A stretch of DNA of 64,000 bases, from the NCBI RefSeq assembly GCF_003058325.1, contig NZ_CP028843.1:4500001-4564000 (forward strand). Reading direction: 5' to 3'. This document shows positions 1-8,843 of this stretch, one piece after another (positions within the stretch are counted from its first letter, which is position 1; each line of letters starts with the position of its first letter). The notes beneath the pieces were generated by a model. The model was not told the origin of the DNA. It did not search any database and worked only from the letters and a program-made list of their open reading frames with translations. Both the position numbers and the translations under genes were made by a program. The DNA comes from Methylobacterium currus. Its GTDB lineage: Bacteria > Pseudomonadota > Alphaproteobacteria > Rhizobiales > Beijerinckiaceae.

Positions 1-1323
1 GATCTCCGCCATGGCGCGCTTCGTCGCCTCGCGCGGGGACAGGTCCGGGTGCTCCTCCATCACCCGCTCGACGTTCTCGACCACCACGATGGCGTCGTCG
101 ACCACGATGCCGATGGCGAGCACCAGGGCGAGCAGCGAGACCGAGTTCGCCGAGTAGCCGATCGCCTTCAGGGCGATGAAGGTGCCGATCAGGCTCACCG
201 GCACGGCGATCGTCGGGATCAGGGTCGCCCGCAGGCTGCCGAGGAACAGGAACACCACGATCACGACGAGCACGAAGGCCTCGACCAGGGTCTTCTGAAC
301 CTCGTGCACCGTCTCGGTGATGAAGGCGGTGGGGTCGTAGGTGACCTTCCATTCGAGGCCTTCGGGAAAGGCCTTCGCCAGGCTCGCGACCCGCGCGGTG
401 ACCTCCTTGAGGGTCGTGATCGCGTTGGCGCCGGGCGACTGGTAGATCGCGATGACGGTCGCCGGGCTGCCGTTGAGCCTCGTCTCGCGGTCGAGGCTCG
501 CCGCGCCGAGCTCGACCCGGGCGACGTCGCCGAGCCGCAGCAGCGACCCGTCCGGATTGGTGCGCAGGACGATGTTGCGGAACTGCTCGGGCGAGGTGAG
601 CCTCCCTTGCGTCTGGATGCTGAGCTGGAGTTGCTGCTCGTCCGAGATCGGCCGGGCGCCGATGCGGCCGACCGGCGCCTGGACGTTCTGGGCCTTGATC
701 GCCCCGATGACGTCGCCGGTGGTCAGGTTGAGGCCGGTGAGCTGGTCGCTGCGCACCCAGGCCCGCATCGCGTAGTCCTGCGGGCCCCACAGGGTCGCGT
801 CGCCCACGCCCGGCGTGCTCCGGATCCGGTCGAGCAGGTTGATGGTGACGTAGTTCGAGATGAACAACGGGTCCTGGATCGCCTTGGGCGAGTAGACTGC
901 CAGCACGCCGAGCAGCGCCGAGGACTTCTTCTTGACCGTGACGCCCTGCTTGCGCACGTCCTCGGGCAGCTTCGCCAGCGCGATCTGGACCCGGTTGTTG
1001 ACGTTGACGGCGTTGATGTCGGGATCGGTGCCGAGTTCGAACGAGGCGGTGAGCGTGTAGCTGCCGTCGTTGCCGCTCACGCTCTTCATGTAGATCATCT
1101 TGTCGACGCCGACGACCTGCGACTCGACCGGCTGCGCCACCGTCGATTCGACGACGTCGGCGGCGGCGCCCGGATAGGTCGTCGTCACCGAGACCTGGGG
1201 CGGCACGATGTCGGGATACTGGGCCACAGGGATCGCCAGCAGCGCCAGCCCGCCGGCAATCGCCGTGACGATGGCGATCACCACCGCCAGGCGCGGCCGG
1301 TCGACGAAGATCGCGGAGAGCAT
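1..1323 (-). CDS. RND efflux permease, HAE1/AcrB type (partial, C-terminus off window)
   Basis: This is the inner-membrane proton-driven pump subunit of a tripartite drug exporter. The visible 441 residues start with MLSAIFVDRP, the typical N-terminal membrane helix of AcrB/MexB proteins, followed by the porter domain and, near the window edge, helices with the motif GIVVDDAIVVVEN. The two Asp in VDD are the proton-relay pair of transmembrane segment 4. It starts 32 bp after the adaptor gene at 1356-2543 and surely shares its transcript. Substrate cannot be read from the sequence. The 3' end lies beyond base 1. Confidence 0.93.
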   Translation of the reverse strand, partial: MLSAIFVDRPRLAVVIAIVTAIAGGLALLAIPVAQYPDIVPPQVSVTTTYPGAAADVVESTVAQPVESQVVGVDKMIYMKSVSGNDGSYTLTASFELGTDPDINAVNVNNRVQIALAKLPEDVRKQGVTVKKKSSALLGVLAVYSPKAIQDPLFISNYVTINLLDRIRSTPGVGDATLWGPQDYAMRAWVRSDQLTGLNLTTGDVIGAIKAQNVQAPVGRIGARPISDEQQLQLSIQTQGRLTSPEQFRNIVLRTNPDGSLLRLGDVARVELGAASLDRETRLNGSPATVIAIYQSPGANAITTLKEVTARVASLAKAFPEGLEWKVTYDPTAFITETVHEVQKTLVEAFVLVVIVVFLFLGSLRATLIPTIAVPVSLIGTFIALKAIGYSANSVSLLALVLAIGIVVDDAIVVVENVERVMEEHPDLSPREATKRAMAEI

Positions 1324-1330
1324 CGGATCA

Positions 1331-1392
1331 GGTCCTTCCCGTCACGTCCTTCCGGTCACGTCCTTCCAGTCACTTGGCCCGTCACTTGGCCG
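1331..1392. repeat. Short tandem repeat, 12-14 bp units with GTCAC core
   Basis: Two copies of gtcacgtccttcc are followed by two copies of gtcacttggcc(c). The repeat covers the end of the adaptor gene including its stop codon, and most of the gap to the pump gene. Similar GTCAC/GTGAC tandem units recur at 15111 and 31417. Confidence 0.7.
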
Positions 1393-2543
1393 GCCGGCAC
1401 CGACAGCACCGGGATGCCGGGACGCACGCGCTGCAGCCCATCGACGATGACGCGCTCGCCGCCCGAGAGCCCCGCCTCGATCACCGCGTCGCCGCCGCTG
1501 CCGCCCGACGCGACGCTCACGCGCCGGACCACCGCGCGGCCGTCCTCGACCACGAAGACGTAGACGCCGCCCTGGTCGGCGATGAGCGCGCCCTGCGGCA
1601 CCACCACCTTCTCCTCCGGCGCTCCGGTCTGGAGCGCGACCTGGACGAGCTGCCCGTCCCGCAGGGCGCTGGCGGGGTTCGGCAGGCTCGCGCGCACCGG
1701 CACCGTGTCCGTGGTGCGATCGACGCTGATGTCGACGAAGTTGATGCGCCCGACCTGGTCGTAGGTCGAGCCGTCCTGGAAGCGGATCCGGACGGCGATC
1801 CGGCTCCGGTCGGGCTGGGGGCCGCCCTGCCGCATCCGCAGGAACTCGCGCTGGCTCACCGGGAAGGTCACGTACATCGGGTCCTGGCTGACGATGGTCG
1901 TCAGCACGCCGCTGTCGGGGCCGACCACGTTGCCCTTCGTCACGCTGGTCCGGCCGATCCGGCCGGAGATGGGGGCGGCGATCTTCGTGTAGCCGAGGTT
2001 GATCCGCGCAGTCCGCACGTTGGCGTCGTCGCCCGTCACGGCGCCGCGCGCCTGGTCGAGGGCGGCGCGGGCCTGGTCGCGCGCGACCACCGTGCCGGAA
2101 TTGCGGTCGAGGAGGTCCTGGGCTCGCTGGAGCTGGATCGCCGCCAGGGTCTCGGCCGCACGGCTGCGCTCCAGCGCGCCCTCGGCCTGCTTCACCGCGG
2201 CCTCGAACAGGTCGGGCTCGATGCGGTAGAGGGGCGTGCCCTCCCGCACGACCTCGCCCTCCCGGAACAGGACCGCATCGAGGAAGCCGACGACCCGGGC
2301 CCGCACCTCGACGCGGGCCGGCGCCTCGATCCGGCCGACGAAGTCGAGGGGCTTGTCAATGGCGCGGCGCTGCGCGGCGATGGTGCCGACCGTCAGCGCC
2401 GCAGGATCGGGCTCGGCGCGGGCGACGGGCGCGGCGGCAAGGGCCAGGGCAATGACGAGGCTGAGACCGAGGAGACCGCGACTCAGAACGACAGCTGGAC
2501 GTAGAAGGACAGCTGGACGAAGGACATCTGGACCTTGATGCAT
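1356..2543 (-). CDS. RND efflux membrane-fusion (adaptor) protein, AcrA/MexE type
   Basis: This is the periplasmic adaptor linking the RND pump at 1-1323 to an outer-membrane channel. From the ATG at 2543 (about 395 aa) it has a basic N-terminus, a hydrophobic export segment ending in AAAPVARA, a barrel-sandwich half motif (EAPARVEVRARVVGFLDAV), a coiled coil (AEGALERSRAAETLAAIQ) and the second half motif with APISGRIGR. A longer frame to 2885 exists, but the extra part is low-complexity and covers the neighbouring gene. The last codons and stop lie in a short GTCAC-containing tandem repeat and encode QVTGQVTG. No outer-membrane factor gene is visible here. Confidence 0.9.
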   Translation of the reverse strand: MHQGPDVLRPAVLLRPAVVLSRGLLGLSLVIALALAAAPVARAEPDPAALTVGTIAAQRRAIDKPLDFVGRIEAPARVEVRARVVGFLDAVLFREGEVVREGTPLYRIEPDLFEAAVKQAEGALERSRAAETLAAIQLQRAQDLLDRNSGTVVARDQARAALDQARGAVTGDDANVRTARINLGYTKIAAPISGRIGRTSVTKGNVVGPDSGVLTTIVSQDPMYVTFPVSQREFLRMRQGGPQPDRSRIAVRIRFQDGSTYDQVGRINFVDISVDRTTDTVPVRASLPNPASALRDGQLVQVALQTGAPEEKVVVPQGALIADQGGVYVFVVEDGRAVVRRVSVASGGSGGDAVIEAGLSGGERVIVDGLQRVRPGIPVLSVPAGQVTGQVTGRT

Positions 2544-2748
2544 GATCGCCCTCGCCGCTGGGCCGCCCTCCTGCGGAGGACGGCTGGCCAGTGTGGCAGG
2601 TCGCGCCGGACCGGCTTGATCGGAGAGGACAGCCGGGAGCCGACGCGACGGTCGCCCGGACGCCGCGGGGCGGCCGGGCCGATGCCGCGGGACGCAGTCT
2701 TGCCGGACGGTCTTCCCGGGTGGTTCTGCCGGACGGTCCCGCGAGATC

Positions 2749-3105
2749 CTACCGCCGTCCTCGCCCACCGGCGAAGCCGCGGCCTCCGTAATGGCCGACC
2801 CGGTGCCCGTAGCCGCCGCGGGCGACGACGGCGCGGCCGCCATATGCACGGCCGCCATACGCGCGGCCGCCATAGACGCGGCCACCGTAAACCCGCCGGC
2901 CGTAGACGCCGCCGCGATAGGCGTAGCCGCCCCTGTAGACGCCTGGCGCGCCGTAATAGCCGCCGTAGTTCGGCCGACAATAGCCGTAGACGGTTCGATG
3001 GAAGCCCGGGCCGCATCCTTGAGCGGCCTGCGCCGGCGCGGCGCCGAATCCGAGCCATGCCCCGAAGAGGAGCGCCGCCGCCGCGGTCGGGATGAATGTC
3101 TTCAT
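2749..3105 (-). CDS. Small exported Gly/Tyr/Arg-rich protein
   Basis: A 118-aa protein with a clear signal peptide (MKTFIPTAAAALLF..., cleavage near AQA-A). It then has GCGPGFHRTVYGYCRPN, a two-cysteine motif common in small exported proteins of Methylobacterium and Bradyrhizobium, and a run of YGGRAYGG-type repeats to the end. No enzyme signature is present; a surface or structural role is only a guess. A consensus FixK box (3165-3178) lies 60 bp upstream of the start, so expression under low oxygen is likely. The gene just downstream is the RND adaptor. Confidence 0.8.
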   Translation of the reverse strand: MKTFIPTAAAALLFGAWLGFGAAPAQAAQGCGPGFHRTVYGYCRPNYGGYYGAPGVYRGGYAYRGGVYGRRVYGGRVYGGRAYGGRAYGGRAVVARGGYGHRVGHYGGRGFAGGRGRR

Positions 3106-3164
3106 GACCGTGCCTCCCTGTCTCGTTCGTTCGGCGAGTTCACCGCGTCCTTACCGACCCGCCC

Positions 3165-3178
3165 TTGATCAGGATCAA
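3165..3178. promoter_or_regulatory. FixK/FNR box 1
   Basis: TTGATCAGGATCAA is a perfect FNR/FixK palindrome, 60 bp upstream of the start of the Gly/Tyr-rich exported protein (minus strand). Confidence 0.85.
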
Positions 3179-3476
3179 ACCTCCGCATCGCCGGCGGCCT
3201 TCTCGGGTCAGGCATCGGCGCGACGCGGTCGAGCTATGGACAGATCAGAAGCCCGCGTCGCAGTTGCGCCCAATCGGATGCCGTCATCAGTAACGCGGAT
3301 GGTGATCACATTTTGATTGTAATATACACTGCATAGAGATAAATTCCCGCGTCGCAGAAATTCAAAAAAATCATGGTGACGTGACGGCCTTGTGCCGCTT
3401 GTTGACACGTTTCCATTGACGATCACCGAGGCCGGAGAGCAGCCGGTTCCGGCTCGGAGCAGCATCGATCAAGCCA
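3179..3476. other. Intergenic region
   Basis: Contains an AT-rich stretch near 3300-3375 that probably includes a promoter for the small plus-strand gene at 3477. No other gene is supported. Confidence 0.5.
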
Positions 3477-3703
3477 TGGCCGACGACGGTTTGTACGAGA
3501 TCAGGATCACGACGGGAGAAGCGGGGGCGATCCTGCGCGCCGCGACCGAGCGCGCGGTGGCCGCGAAGGCCGAGACCCTTATCCGCCGGGCGCATTCCCG
3601 CGGCGCGGCCATCGGGGTCGCCGTGACCGGCAGCGACGGCCAGGCCGTGCGCCGCCTCGAACTGTACCTCGCGGACGTCGTCTCCGATGTGGAGCGGTCC
3701 TGA
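3477..3703 (+). CDS. Small hypothetical protein
   Basis: A 75-aa frame beginning MADDGLYEIRITTGEAG, with a purine-rich ggagc about 15 bp upstream. The frame is open back to a GTG at 3392, which would give 103 aa, but the third-position GC pattern starts at the ATG. It is charged and soluble, with an Ala/Arg-rich helical centre (ATERAVAAKAETLIRRAHSRG). I do not recognise a family. Confidence 0.45.
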
Positions 3704-3742
3704 AGCCCGCGGCGACCATCATCACCGTGCGGACGTTCGATC

Positions 3743-4261
3743 TTAGCGCTCGGAGCAGCGCCGATAGGCGATGCCGGTCGGATCCTGTTCGCTGTAGTAC
3801 CGCGTCAACGTTCCATCCTTCGCGGGCGTCATGATGACCCTGACGTCGTTGGAGGCGACGGCGTTCGCGCAGTCGAGGTCGAGATGGTCGCGGCCGTCGA
3901 CGGTCCGGATCGACCGGACACGGCACGAGGCCATGGGCGTCCTGATGCGTTGGCCGGAGATGATGAAGGCGGGCGCGAAGAGGTCGACCGGCTTGCGAAA
4001 CGACAGGCCTCGCCCGGCGGCTGAGTACACCTCCGCGCAGTCGCGCCCGGCCAGCACCCAGGCCCCCTGGTAGCCCGAGAGGCCGGCCGGCGCAGCCGGC
4101 GCCGCCCCCGCCATGAGCAGGGATCCCATCATTGCTCCCAGGAGCCGCGGTCCCAGAAGCCGCGGTTCCAGGAGCGCGAGGCGCAAGCCGAGACCGGCGG
4201 TACGGATCTCGCTCCCACGCCGGAGCCTCGACATCTGCTTGATGCGGCTGGTGAATGCCAT
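3743..4261 (-). CDS. Exported hypothetical protein with four cysteines
   Basis: 172 aa if started at 4261. The start may instead be MMGSLLMAGAA further in, since the first 40 residues contain a tandem-repeat-derived segment (LEPRLLGPRLLG). After a hydrophobic export segment ending in AAPA there is a soluble domain with WVLAGRDCAEVY, MASCRVRSI, LDLDCANAV and a C-terminal RRCSER, so two disulfides are likely. This spacing is seen in small periplasmic proteins of unknown function in rhizobia. No function is assigned. Confidence 0.65.
   Translation of the reverse strand: MAFTSRIKQMSRLRRGSEIRTAGLGLRLALLEPRLLGPRLLGAMMGSLLMAGAAPAAPAGLSGYQGAWVLAGRDCAEVYSAAGRGLSFRKPVDLFAPAFIISGQRIRTPMASCRVRSIRTVDGRDHLDLDCANAVASNDVRVIMTPAKDGTLTRYYSEQDPTGIAYRRCSER
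4134..4178. repeat. 15-bp imperfect tandem repeat inside a coding region
   Basis: Units of the form ggagccgcggtccca, gaagccgcggttcca and ggagcgcgaggcgca follow each other in the N-terminal coding part of the four-cysteine protein and give LLGPRLLG-type peptide repeats. Confidence 0.55.
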
Positions 4262-4536
4262 CGGCTCTTGGCTCCCTCATCCCATGCGGCGGCTGCGCCT
4301 CTGCGCGGATCTGGCTCGCGGGCTCCCGGATCGGCTCGCCGTGACGTCGCCCGCGGCCTGGCGCCTGGGCCCGCCCCGAAGCGGCACGCCCGGGCAAACC
4401 GGGAGCCGCCGATTGCGGATGCACACCCATCCTGTGAGAAACCGGGTGGTCTGCGATGCGCCCGTCCTGGCTCTGACGCGACGCACGAGCATTAGATCAT
4501 CGCGCGATGTTTGACGGCAGGGCGCCCGACGACCTC

Positions 4537-4995
4537 CTAATACCAGTAGGATCTGCGGTGATACACGCGAGGGTATCCCCACCCGTAGCTGGAGCGCCAA
4601 TAGACACGCCTGTAGCCGTAGCGGTAACCGGGGTACGAATATGACCTGCGCCAGCCGTACCCCCTCCAGTAAACCCGGCGATAGGGACGGTAATATCCGG
4701 GATAGGCATAATAGGCAGGATAGTAGGCCGGGTATCCGTACCAGTATGGGTTGATCGGAGCGGTCGCTGCCGCCGCGAGACCCAGGGCCCCGCCCACGAT
4801 GGCCCCCGCCGCCAAGGCTCCGCCCCAGGCGGGCCCCCAACCGTACCAATGCGCGGATTGCGTGATCGACTCGCCGGCGATCTGCTCGCTGGACACGACC
4901 GGGAGCGGTCCGGCGCCGACCGGCACGACCGCTCCCAGCGCGATGGCGGATCCGAGCGTCCCCGCGACGGCCATTCTTCGCATTTCGAGAAACAT
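4537..4995 (-). CDS. Exported tyrosine-rich protein with glycine-zipper helix
   Basis: 152 aa, with a signal-like N-terminus (MFLEMRRMAVAGTLGSAIAL). A Gly/Ala segment (GGALAAGAIVGGALGLAAAA) resembles a glycine-zipper membrane helix. The tail is very rich in Tyr, Arg and Trp, with repeated YPAYY and RRVYWRS elements. Such Tyr-rich envelope proteins are common in methylobacteria; no activity is known to me. The upstream region is AT-rich, suggesting a strong promoter. Confidence 0.75.
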   Translation of the reverse strand: MFLEMRRMAVAGTLGSAIALGAVVPVGAGPLPVVSSEQIAGESITQSAHWYGWGPAWGGALAAGAIVGGALGLAAAATAPINPYWYGYPAYYPAYYAYPGYYRPYRRVYWRGYGWRRSYSYPGYRYGYRRVYWRSSYGWGYPRVYHRRSYWY

Positions 4996-5597
4996 CGACA
5001 GCCTCCCGGTTCCTGATGTCGTGTCCCGTATTCGTTTTCGGATAATTTCTTCTTCTTATCTTCTATGAGATATGAAAATCAACACACGATGGATATACAA
5101 TCACGATGATATTTTTATTGATTAATGGCCATGGATTTTTATGACTGAATATCATTTGGATCAGAACACATCTGGCAGGCAGAAGCTTGATCGAACAGGA
5201 CATTTTCGTGTGCCGGCTCATCGAGCTCCTGAGAGAGCTTGCCGAACCGCTCCGGCTATTCCGAAGGTCTGATCAGGCCGCTCGGCGATGCGCGGCATGC
5301 CGGCTCGATCGCCGTGTCCGCGCGCACCAACGGCCGCCCATGGCTGCGTTTCGCAAGCTCCCGCCACATCGGAGGCCGCAGGGTCCGTGTCCCTTCGGAT
5401 CAAGTCGGGAGCGCGTTTCCAGGCCACCATGCCATGTCCGGGTCGGCCCTCTGCCTCCCGTAACAGGACGGTGTGGCGGTCTCACCCGCACGCGCTGCAA
5501 TCCCGTTGCTCACAGGCCTCCCGGGTGCCGCCGGAGGTGCAAGGGGGCCTGCGCCGTCCCGGGAGCCGCACAAGGCGGCCGATGAGCCGGGAGCGAG
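4996..5597. other. Long intergenic region with an AT-rich island
   Basis: Bases about 5035-5170 are strikingly AT-rich compared with the rest. The remainder (5190-5590) is GC-rich and open in several frames on both strands, but none has a recognisable protein, a good ribosome site or consistent third-position bias. I call no gene here. Confidence 0.5.
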
Positions 5598-7010
5598 GTG
5601 ATGATGGAAGACGCAACGCCCGCTTCCGCCCCGTCCGACCAGGCAGGGCCGGACAGCGCCGCGCCCGTCGTGCCGCCGCGGCGCAGATGGAGCTGGGCCG
5701 CCGCCGTCGCCGGGGTGCTGCTCGTCGCAGCCGCCGGGTTCGCGCTCGCGCATGTCTGGTCGCCCCACGCCGACCTGCGCATCACCACGGGCCCGCCCGG
5801 CAGCGCGGCCTACCGCTTCATCACGGCCTTCGCGTCGGTCTCCAAGGTCCAGCATCCCCGCGTCAACCTGCAGCTCGTGCAGGTGGACGGCCTCGCGGGG
5901 AGCGCCAAGGCGCTGGAGGAGCGCCGGACCGATCTCGCCATCCTGCGCAGCGACGCGGCGCCGCCCGCCAATGCCCAGACCATCGTGATCCTGCGCCGGG
6001 ACGTCGTCGCCTTCGTCCTGCCGCCGCACAGTCCCGTCGACGCGATCGCGAATCTCGCGGGCCGGACGGTCGGCATCCCGTCCGGCCCGCTGCAAGCCGA
6101 CAATGCCCGGGTCCTCGACATGGTGCTGAGCTACTTCAACGTGCCCGCGAAAGCGGTCGGCCGGATTTTTCTGCCGATCGACGGCCTCGCCGAGGCCGCC
6201 AGGCAGAAGACGCTCGCCGCCATCCTGGCGGTCGGCCCGATCGCTCCGGGCGAGGTCGTCGATGTCGTCGCCGCGGTCGCGCGCGCGACCAAGGGGACGC
6301 CGAAACTCCTCGCCCTCGACGAGGCGGAGGCCATCGGCAAGCGCTTCCCGGGCTTCGAGTCGATCGACGTGCCCGTCGGGTCGTTCCGGGCGAGACCCGC
6401 CACGCCGAGCGACAGCACCACCACGCTCGCGGTCACCTACCGCTTCGCCGCGTCGGAGCTGATGCCGAACGTGGTCGCGGCCGCGATCGCGCGCTCGATC
6501 CTGACCACCAAGGCCAAGCTCATGGCCGTCACGCCGCTCGCCGCCCAGATCGAGGCACCCGATCCCGACGACAAGAGCCCGATCCTGCCGCTCCATCCGG
6601 GCGTCGCGGCCTATCTGAGCAGCGGCGACGAGAGCTTCTTCGACCAGGCCCAGAAATATGTCTATGTCGGCGGCCTGGTCGTCAGCCTCGCCGGCTCGCT
6701 GTTCGCGGCGGCGTCGAGCTACCGGGCCCGGCAACGGTCGGAGCAGGATTGGCGCCCGATCCAGCGGCTGGTCGAGATCGCCGACGAGGCGCCGCGGGCC
6801 ACGGCGCCCGGCCTGGCGACGCTGGAGGGCGAATTCCGAGCGCTCGTCTCGTGCGTTCTGGGCCGGTCTCCCGGCGGCCTGGACACCGACCGGCTATCGG
6901 CCTTCTCGACCGCTCTCGCGCATGCCCGGCACGCCCTGGACGGCCGACGTGCCGCCCTCGGCCCCGATTCCGTCTCCCGGGCCGCGGCACCCCGGGTCCG
7001 GTCCGGATGA
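5598..7010 (+). CDS. Membrane-tethered TAXI-family solute-binding protein
   Basis: About 470 aa. A cytoplasmic Pro/Ala-rich leader is followed by a membrane helix (WAAAVAGVLLVAAAGFAL) and a periplasmic TAXI-type binding domain with the hallmark DLRITTGPPGSAAY. A second membrane helix near residues 352-372 (YVYVGGLVVSLAGSLF) leads into a cytoplasmic helical tail. TAXI proteins normally feed TRAP transporters, but no TRAP permease is present here. The two-helix layout suggests ligand sensing rather than uptake. A paralogue lies at 58389-59810. Start may be GTG 5598 or ATG 5601/5604. Confidence 0.75.
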   Translation: MMMEDATPASAPSDQAGPDSAAPVVPPRRRWSWAAAVAGVLLVAAAGFALAHVWSPHADLRITTGPPGSAAYRFITAFASVSKVQHPRVNLQLVQVDGLAGSAKALEERRTDLAILRSDAAPPANAQTIVILRRDVVAFVLPPHSPVDAIANLAGRTVGIPSGPLQADNARVLDMVLSYFNVPAKAVGRIFLPIDGLAEAARQKTLAAILAVGPIAPGEVVDVVAAVARATKGTPKLLALDEAEAIGKRFPGFESIDVPVGSFRARPATPSDSTTTLAVTYRFAASELMPNVVAAAIARSILTTKAKLMAVTPLAAQIEAPDPDDKSPILPLHPGVAAYLSSGDESFFDQAQKYVYVGGLVVSLAGSLFAAASSYRARQRSEQDWRPIQRLVEIADEAPRATAPGLATLEGEFRALVSCVLGRSPGGLDTDRLSAFSTALAHARHALDGRRAALGPDSVSRAAAPRVRSG

Positions 7011-7118
7011 GACGACGAAGCTCCGCGGTCGATGCCGCGGTCCCGGCCCGGAATCCCGCCCCAGGACAGATCCCGCCCGGGCGCGGCGTCGGCGGAGTGC
7101 GCGACGTCCTTCGGACTC

Positions 7119-7766
7119 TCACGTCGGTGCCGAGGGCGCATCCGGTCCCGGCGCCGCCTCCGCTCGCCGCCCGGCGGGCTTCATGAGGAGCGCGCGCAGC
7201 CACGCCCCGCCGGTCGCCCGGTCGATCTCCCGGTAGGTGAAATAGGGGATCAGGGCCACGAACATGACCCAGGCGAAGGAGGCGAGGCCGCGCGGGCCGC
7301 CCGCCATCTCCGGAAGGACGGCGCGCGGCGGCTTCCCGTGCCAGGCCCCGACCAGCAGCTCCTCCAGCACGTAGGCGGCCACCAGGACCGCCATGAACAG
7401 GAGCGAGCGGTACAGGATCACGTAGGCGAGCGGCCCCTCCTCGAGGCGCCGCCCCACGGTGAGGGCGCCGAGCTTCGCCGCCTCGGCGATCAGCATGAAC
7501 TTGGCGAGGACGAGGGCATTGATCAGGCCGAGCGCGTAGAAATGATAGCTCGGGAAATGCGGGACGTCCTGGTCGGCCCTCGCGTAGATGTTGACGCTGA
7601 AGAGAATCAGGGTGCCGAAGATCACCAGCAGGTAGGCGGCGAAGCTGAGGTAGCGCCCGGCCTCGTGGGCGGCCCGTTGCGCCAGGGAGGGCGGCGGCGC
7701 GCCCGCGCCGGAACTGGCCCTGCCTCGCGGATCGAGAGCGGCCTGTCGAGGGGATGCCGCGGGCAT
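7119..7766 (-). CDS. Four-helix membrane protein, unknown function
   Basis: About 215 aa from the ATG at 7766 (MPAASPRQAAL). There are four hydrophobic segments: YLSFAAYLLVIFGTLILF, YALGLINALVLAKFML, YRSLLFMAVLVAAYVL and ASFAWVMFVALIPYF. Charged loops contain EAAKLGALTVGRRLEEGP. Both ends are predicted cytoplasmic. I do not recognise the family, though proteins of this shape occur near stress genes in Methylobacterium. It sits upstream of nothing obviously co-transcribed; the next gene on this strand is DUF892. Confidence 0.65.
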   Translation of the reverse strand: MPAASPRQAALDPRGRASSGAGAPPPSLAQRAAHEAGRYLSFAAYLLVIFGTLILFSVNIYARADQDVPHFPSYHFYALGLINALVLAKFMLIAEAAKLGALTVGRRLEEGPLAYVILYRSLLFMAVLVAAYVLEELLVGAWHGKPPRAVLPEMAGGPRGLASFAWVMFVALIPYFTYREIDRATGGAWLRALLMKPAGRRAEAAPGPDAPSAPT

Positions 7767-7907
7767 GGCTCGTTCTCCGATAGTCCCGTCGCCTCGCGCC
7801 TCAGCCGCGTCGCCGGCCCGAGGACCGGCCGGCTGGCTTCCGGATCGCTGGCACCATGATCGAAGGTCCCGCACCGGCCTTGCGGCGCGGGACCTCGCCG
7901 GCCGGGC

Positions 7908-8411
7908 TCAGGCCGCGAGCTTGACCGCGTGCTTGCTCTCGATGGTGCGGCGGATCAGGCGTCCGGTGCGCTCGATGAAGGCCAGCTTGTCCGCCAGGCA
8001 GCTTTCCAGCAGGACGCCGACGCCGAAATGCCCGCTCACGTCGGCCATGGCCACCAGGGCGCGGTACTCGGCGATGCGCAGGTGCATCAGGTGGTTGGCC
8101 TTGACGAGGATGAACAGGGCCTTGGCCGCGGGCGCCTGGATCTCGGACAGCTCGCGCCGGAAATCTTCGAGGAAGACCTCCTGCAGCCGGCCATTGGCTG
8201 AGATCGGCTTCTCGCCGATGAGCTCGAAGCAGCGGTCGAGCGACTTGATGATCTTGTCCTGGATGAAGGCGCGCGACTGAAGCGCTTCCTGGATGGCCGG
8301 ATCCTGTGCGGCCTGGCTCAGCTCCTCGTAGACCTTCGTCGCCCGCTCGGCATGGTGCCGGGCATCGCTGAGCATCCGCACGAAGAGTTCCCTGGGTGTC
8401 TTGACCGGCAT
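7908..8411 (-). CDS. Ferritin-like DUF892 (YciE/YciF-type) protein
   Basis: About 167 aa, all-helical. It starts MPVKTPRELFVRMLSDARHH, the DUF892 N-terminal helix, and has HLMHLRIAEYRALVAMA, the helix carrying conserved metal-site residues of this ferritin-like four-helix-bundle family. YciE/YciF proteins are induced by osmotic and stationary stress in enterobacteria; their biochemical role is unclear. The FixK box at 8566-8579 lies 155 bp upstream, between this gene and the divergent Hsp20 gene. Confidence 0.78.
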   Translation of the reverse strand: MPVKTPRELFVRMLSDARHHAERATKVYEELSQAAQDPAIQEALQSRAFIQDKIIKSLDRCFELIGEKPISANGRLQEVFLEDFRRELSEIQAPAAKALFILVKANHLMHLRIAEYRALVAMADVSGHFGVGVLLESCLADKLAFIERTGRLIRRTIESKHAVKLAA

Positions 8412-8565
8412 GACGACCTCCACAGACGGCCCGGCCTTCTGTTGTCTGCCCGGGCGCCACCTGGAGGCTAGGTCGCTTCACGGGGGCCCGCTTGATCGGA
8501 GATGACATCCCTCCTCGCTTGCCGCCTCGCCTGCTTCGACCGGGTCCGCCGAACCCAATCCCGCC

Positions 8566-8579
8566 TTGCGGTGGATCAA
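8566..8579. promoter_or_regulatory. FixK/FNR box 2
   Basis: TTGCGGTGGATCAA fits TTG[A/C]-N6-[T/G]CAA. It is 155 bp upstream of the DUF892 start (minus) and 265 bp upstream of Hsp20. Confidence 0.75.
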
Positions 8580-8754
8580 GGCAGGGACCCGCGGCACCCG
8601 CAGAGTACATGCGCCGGCCGTCGAGGCCCGGGGCGGAGCCGGTACGGCCCGTCGCGCCTGCCCGGGCCGACACTCGGCGAGACCAGCCGGACGATCCTCG
8701 CCTCGATGGCGGTCCCGGTGCCGATGTCCCGCTGACCAGGCGTCCTGGCCGCCT

Positions 8755-8768
8755 TTGATGCATCTCAA
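8755..8768. promoter_or_regulatory. FixK/FNR box 3
   Basis: TTGATGCATCTCAA fits the consensus and lies 75 bp upstream of the Hsp20 start codon. Confidence 0.75.
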
Positions 8769-8843
8769 CGCGGGCGCATCGCGGCGGTGGCCTCCTTCGG
8801 TCCTGCCGGCCGTCCCGAGCCGGCCTCGAACAGGGAGACCGCC

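Larger units (their letters stand above)
8412..8843. other. Divergent intergenic region with two FixK boxes
   Basis: This 432-bp spacer separates DUF892 (minus) from Hsp20 (plus). It holds boxes at 8566-8579 and 8755-8768, one placed for each gene. No protein-coding gene is supported. Confidence 0.6.

Noticed and set aside
5187..5585. Possible gene in the 5-kb intergenic region
   Set aside because: Several overlapping frames are open, none with ribosome site, codon bias or recognisable sequence.
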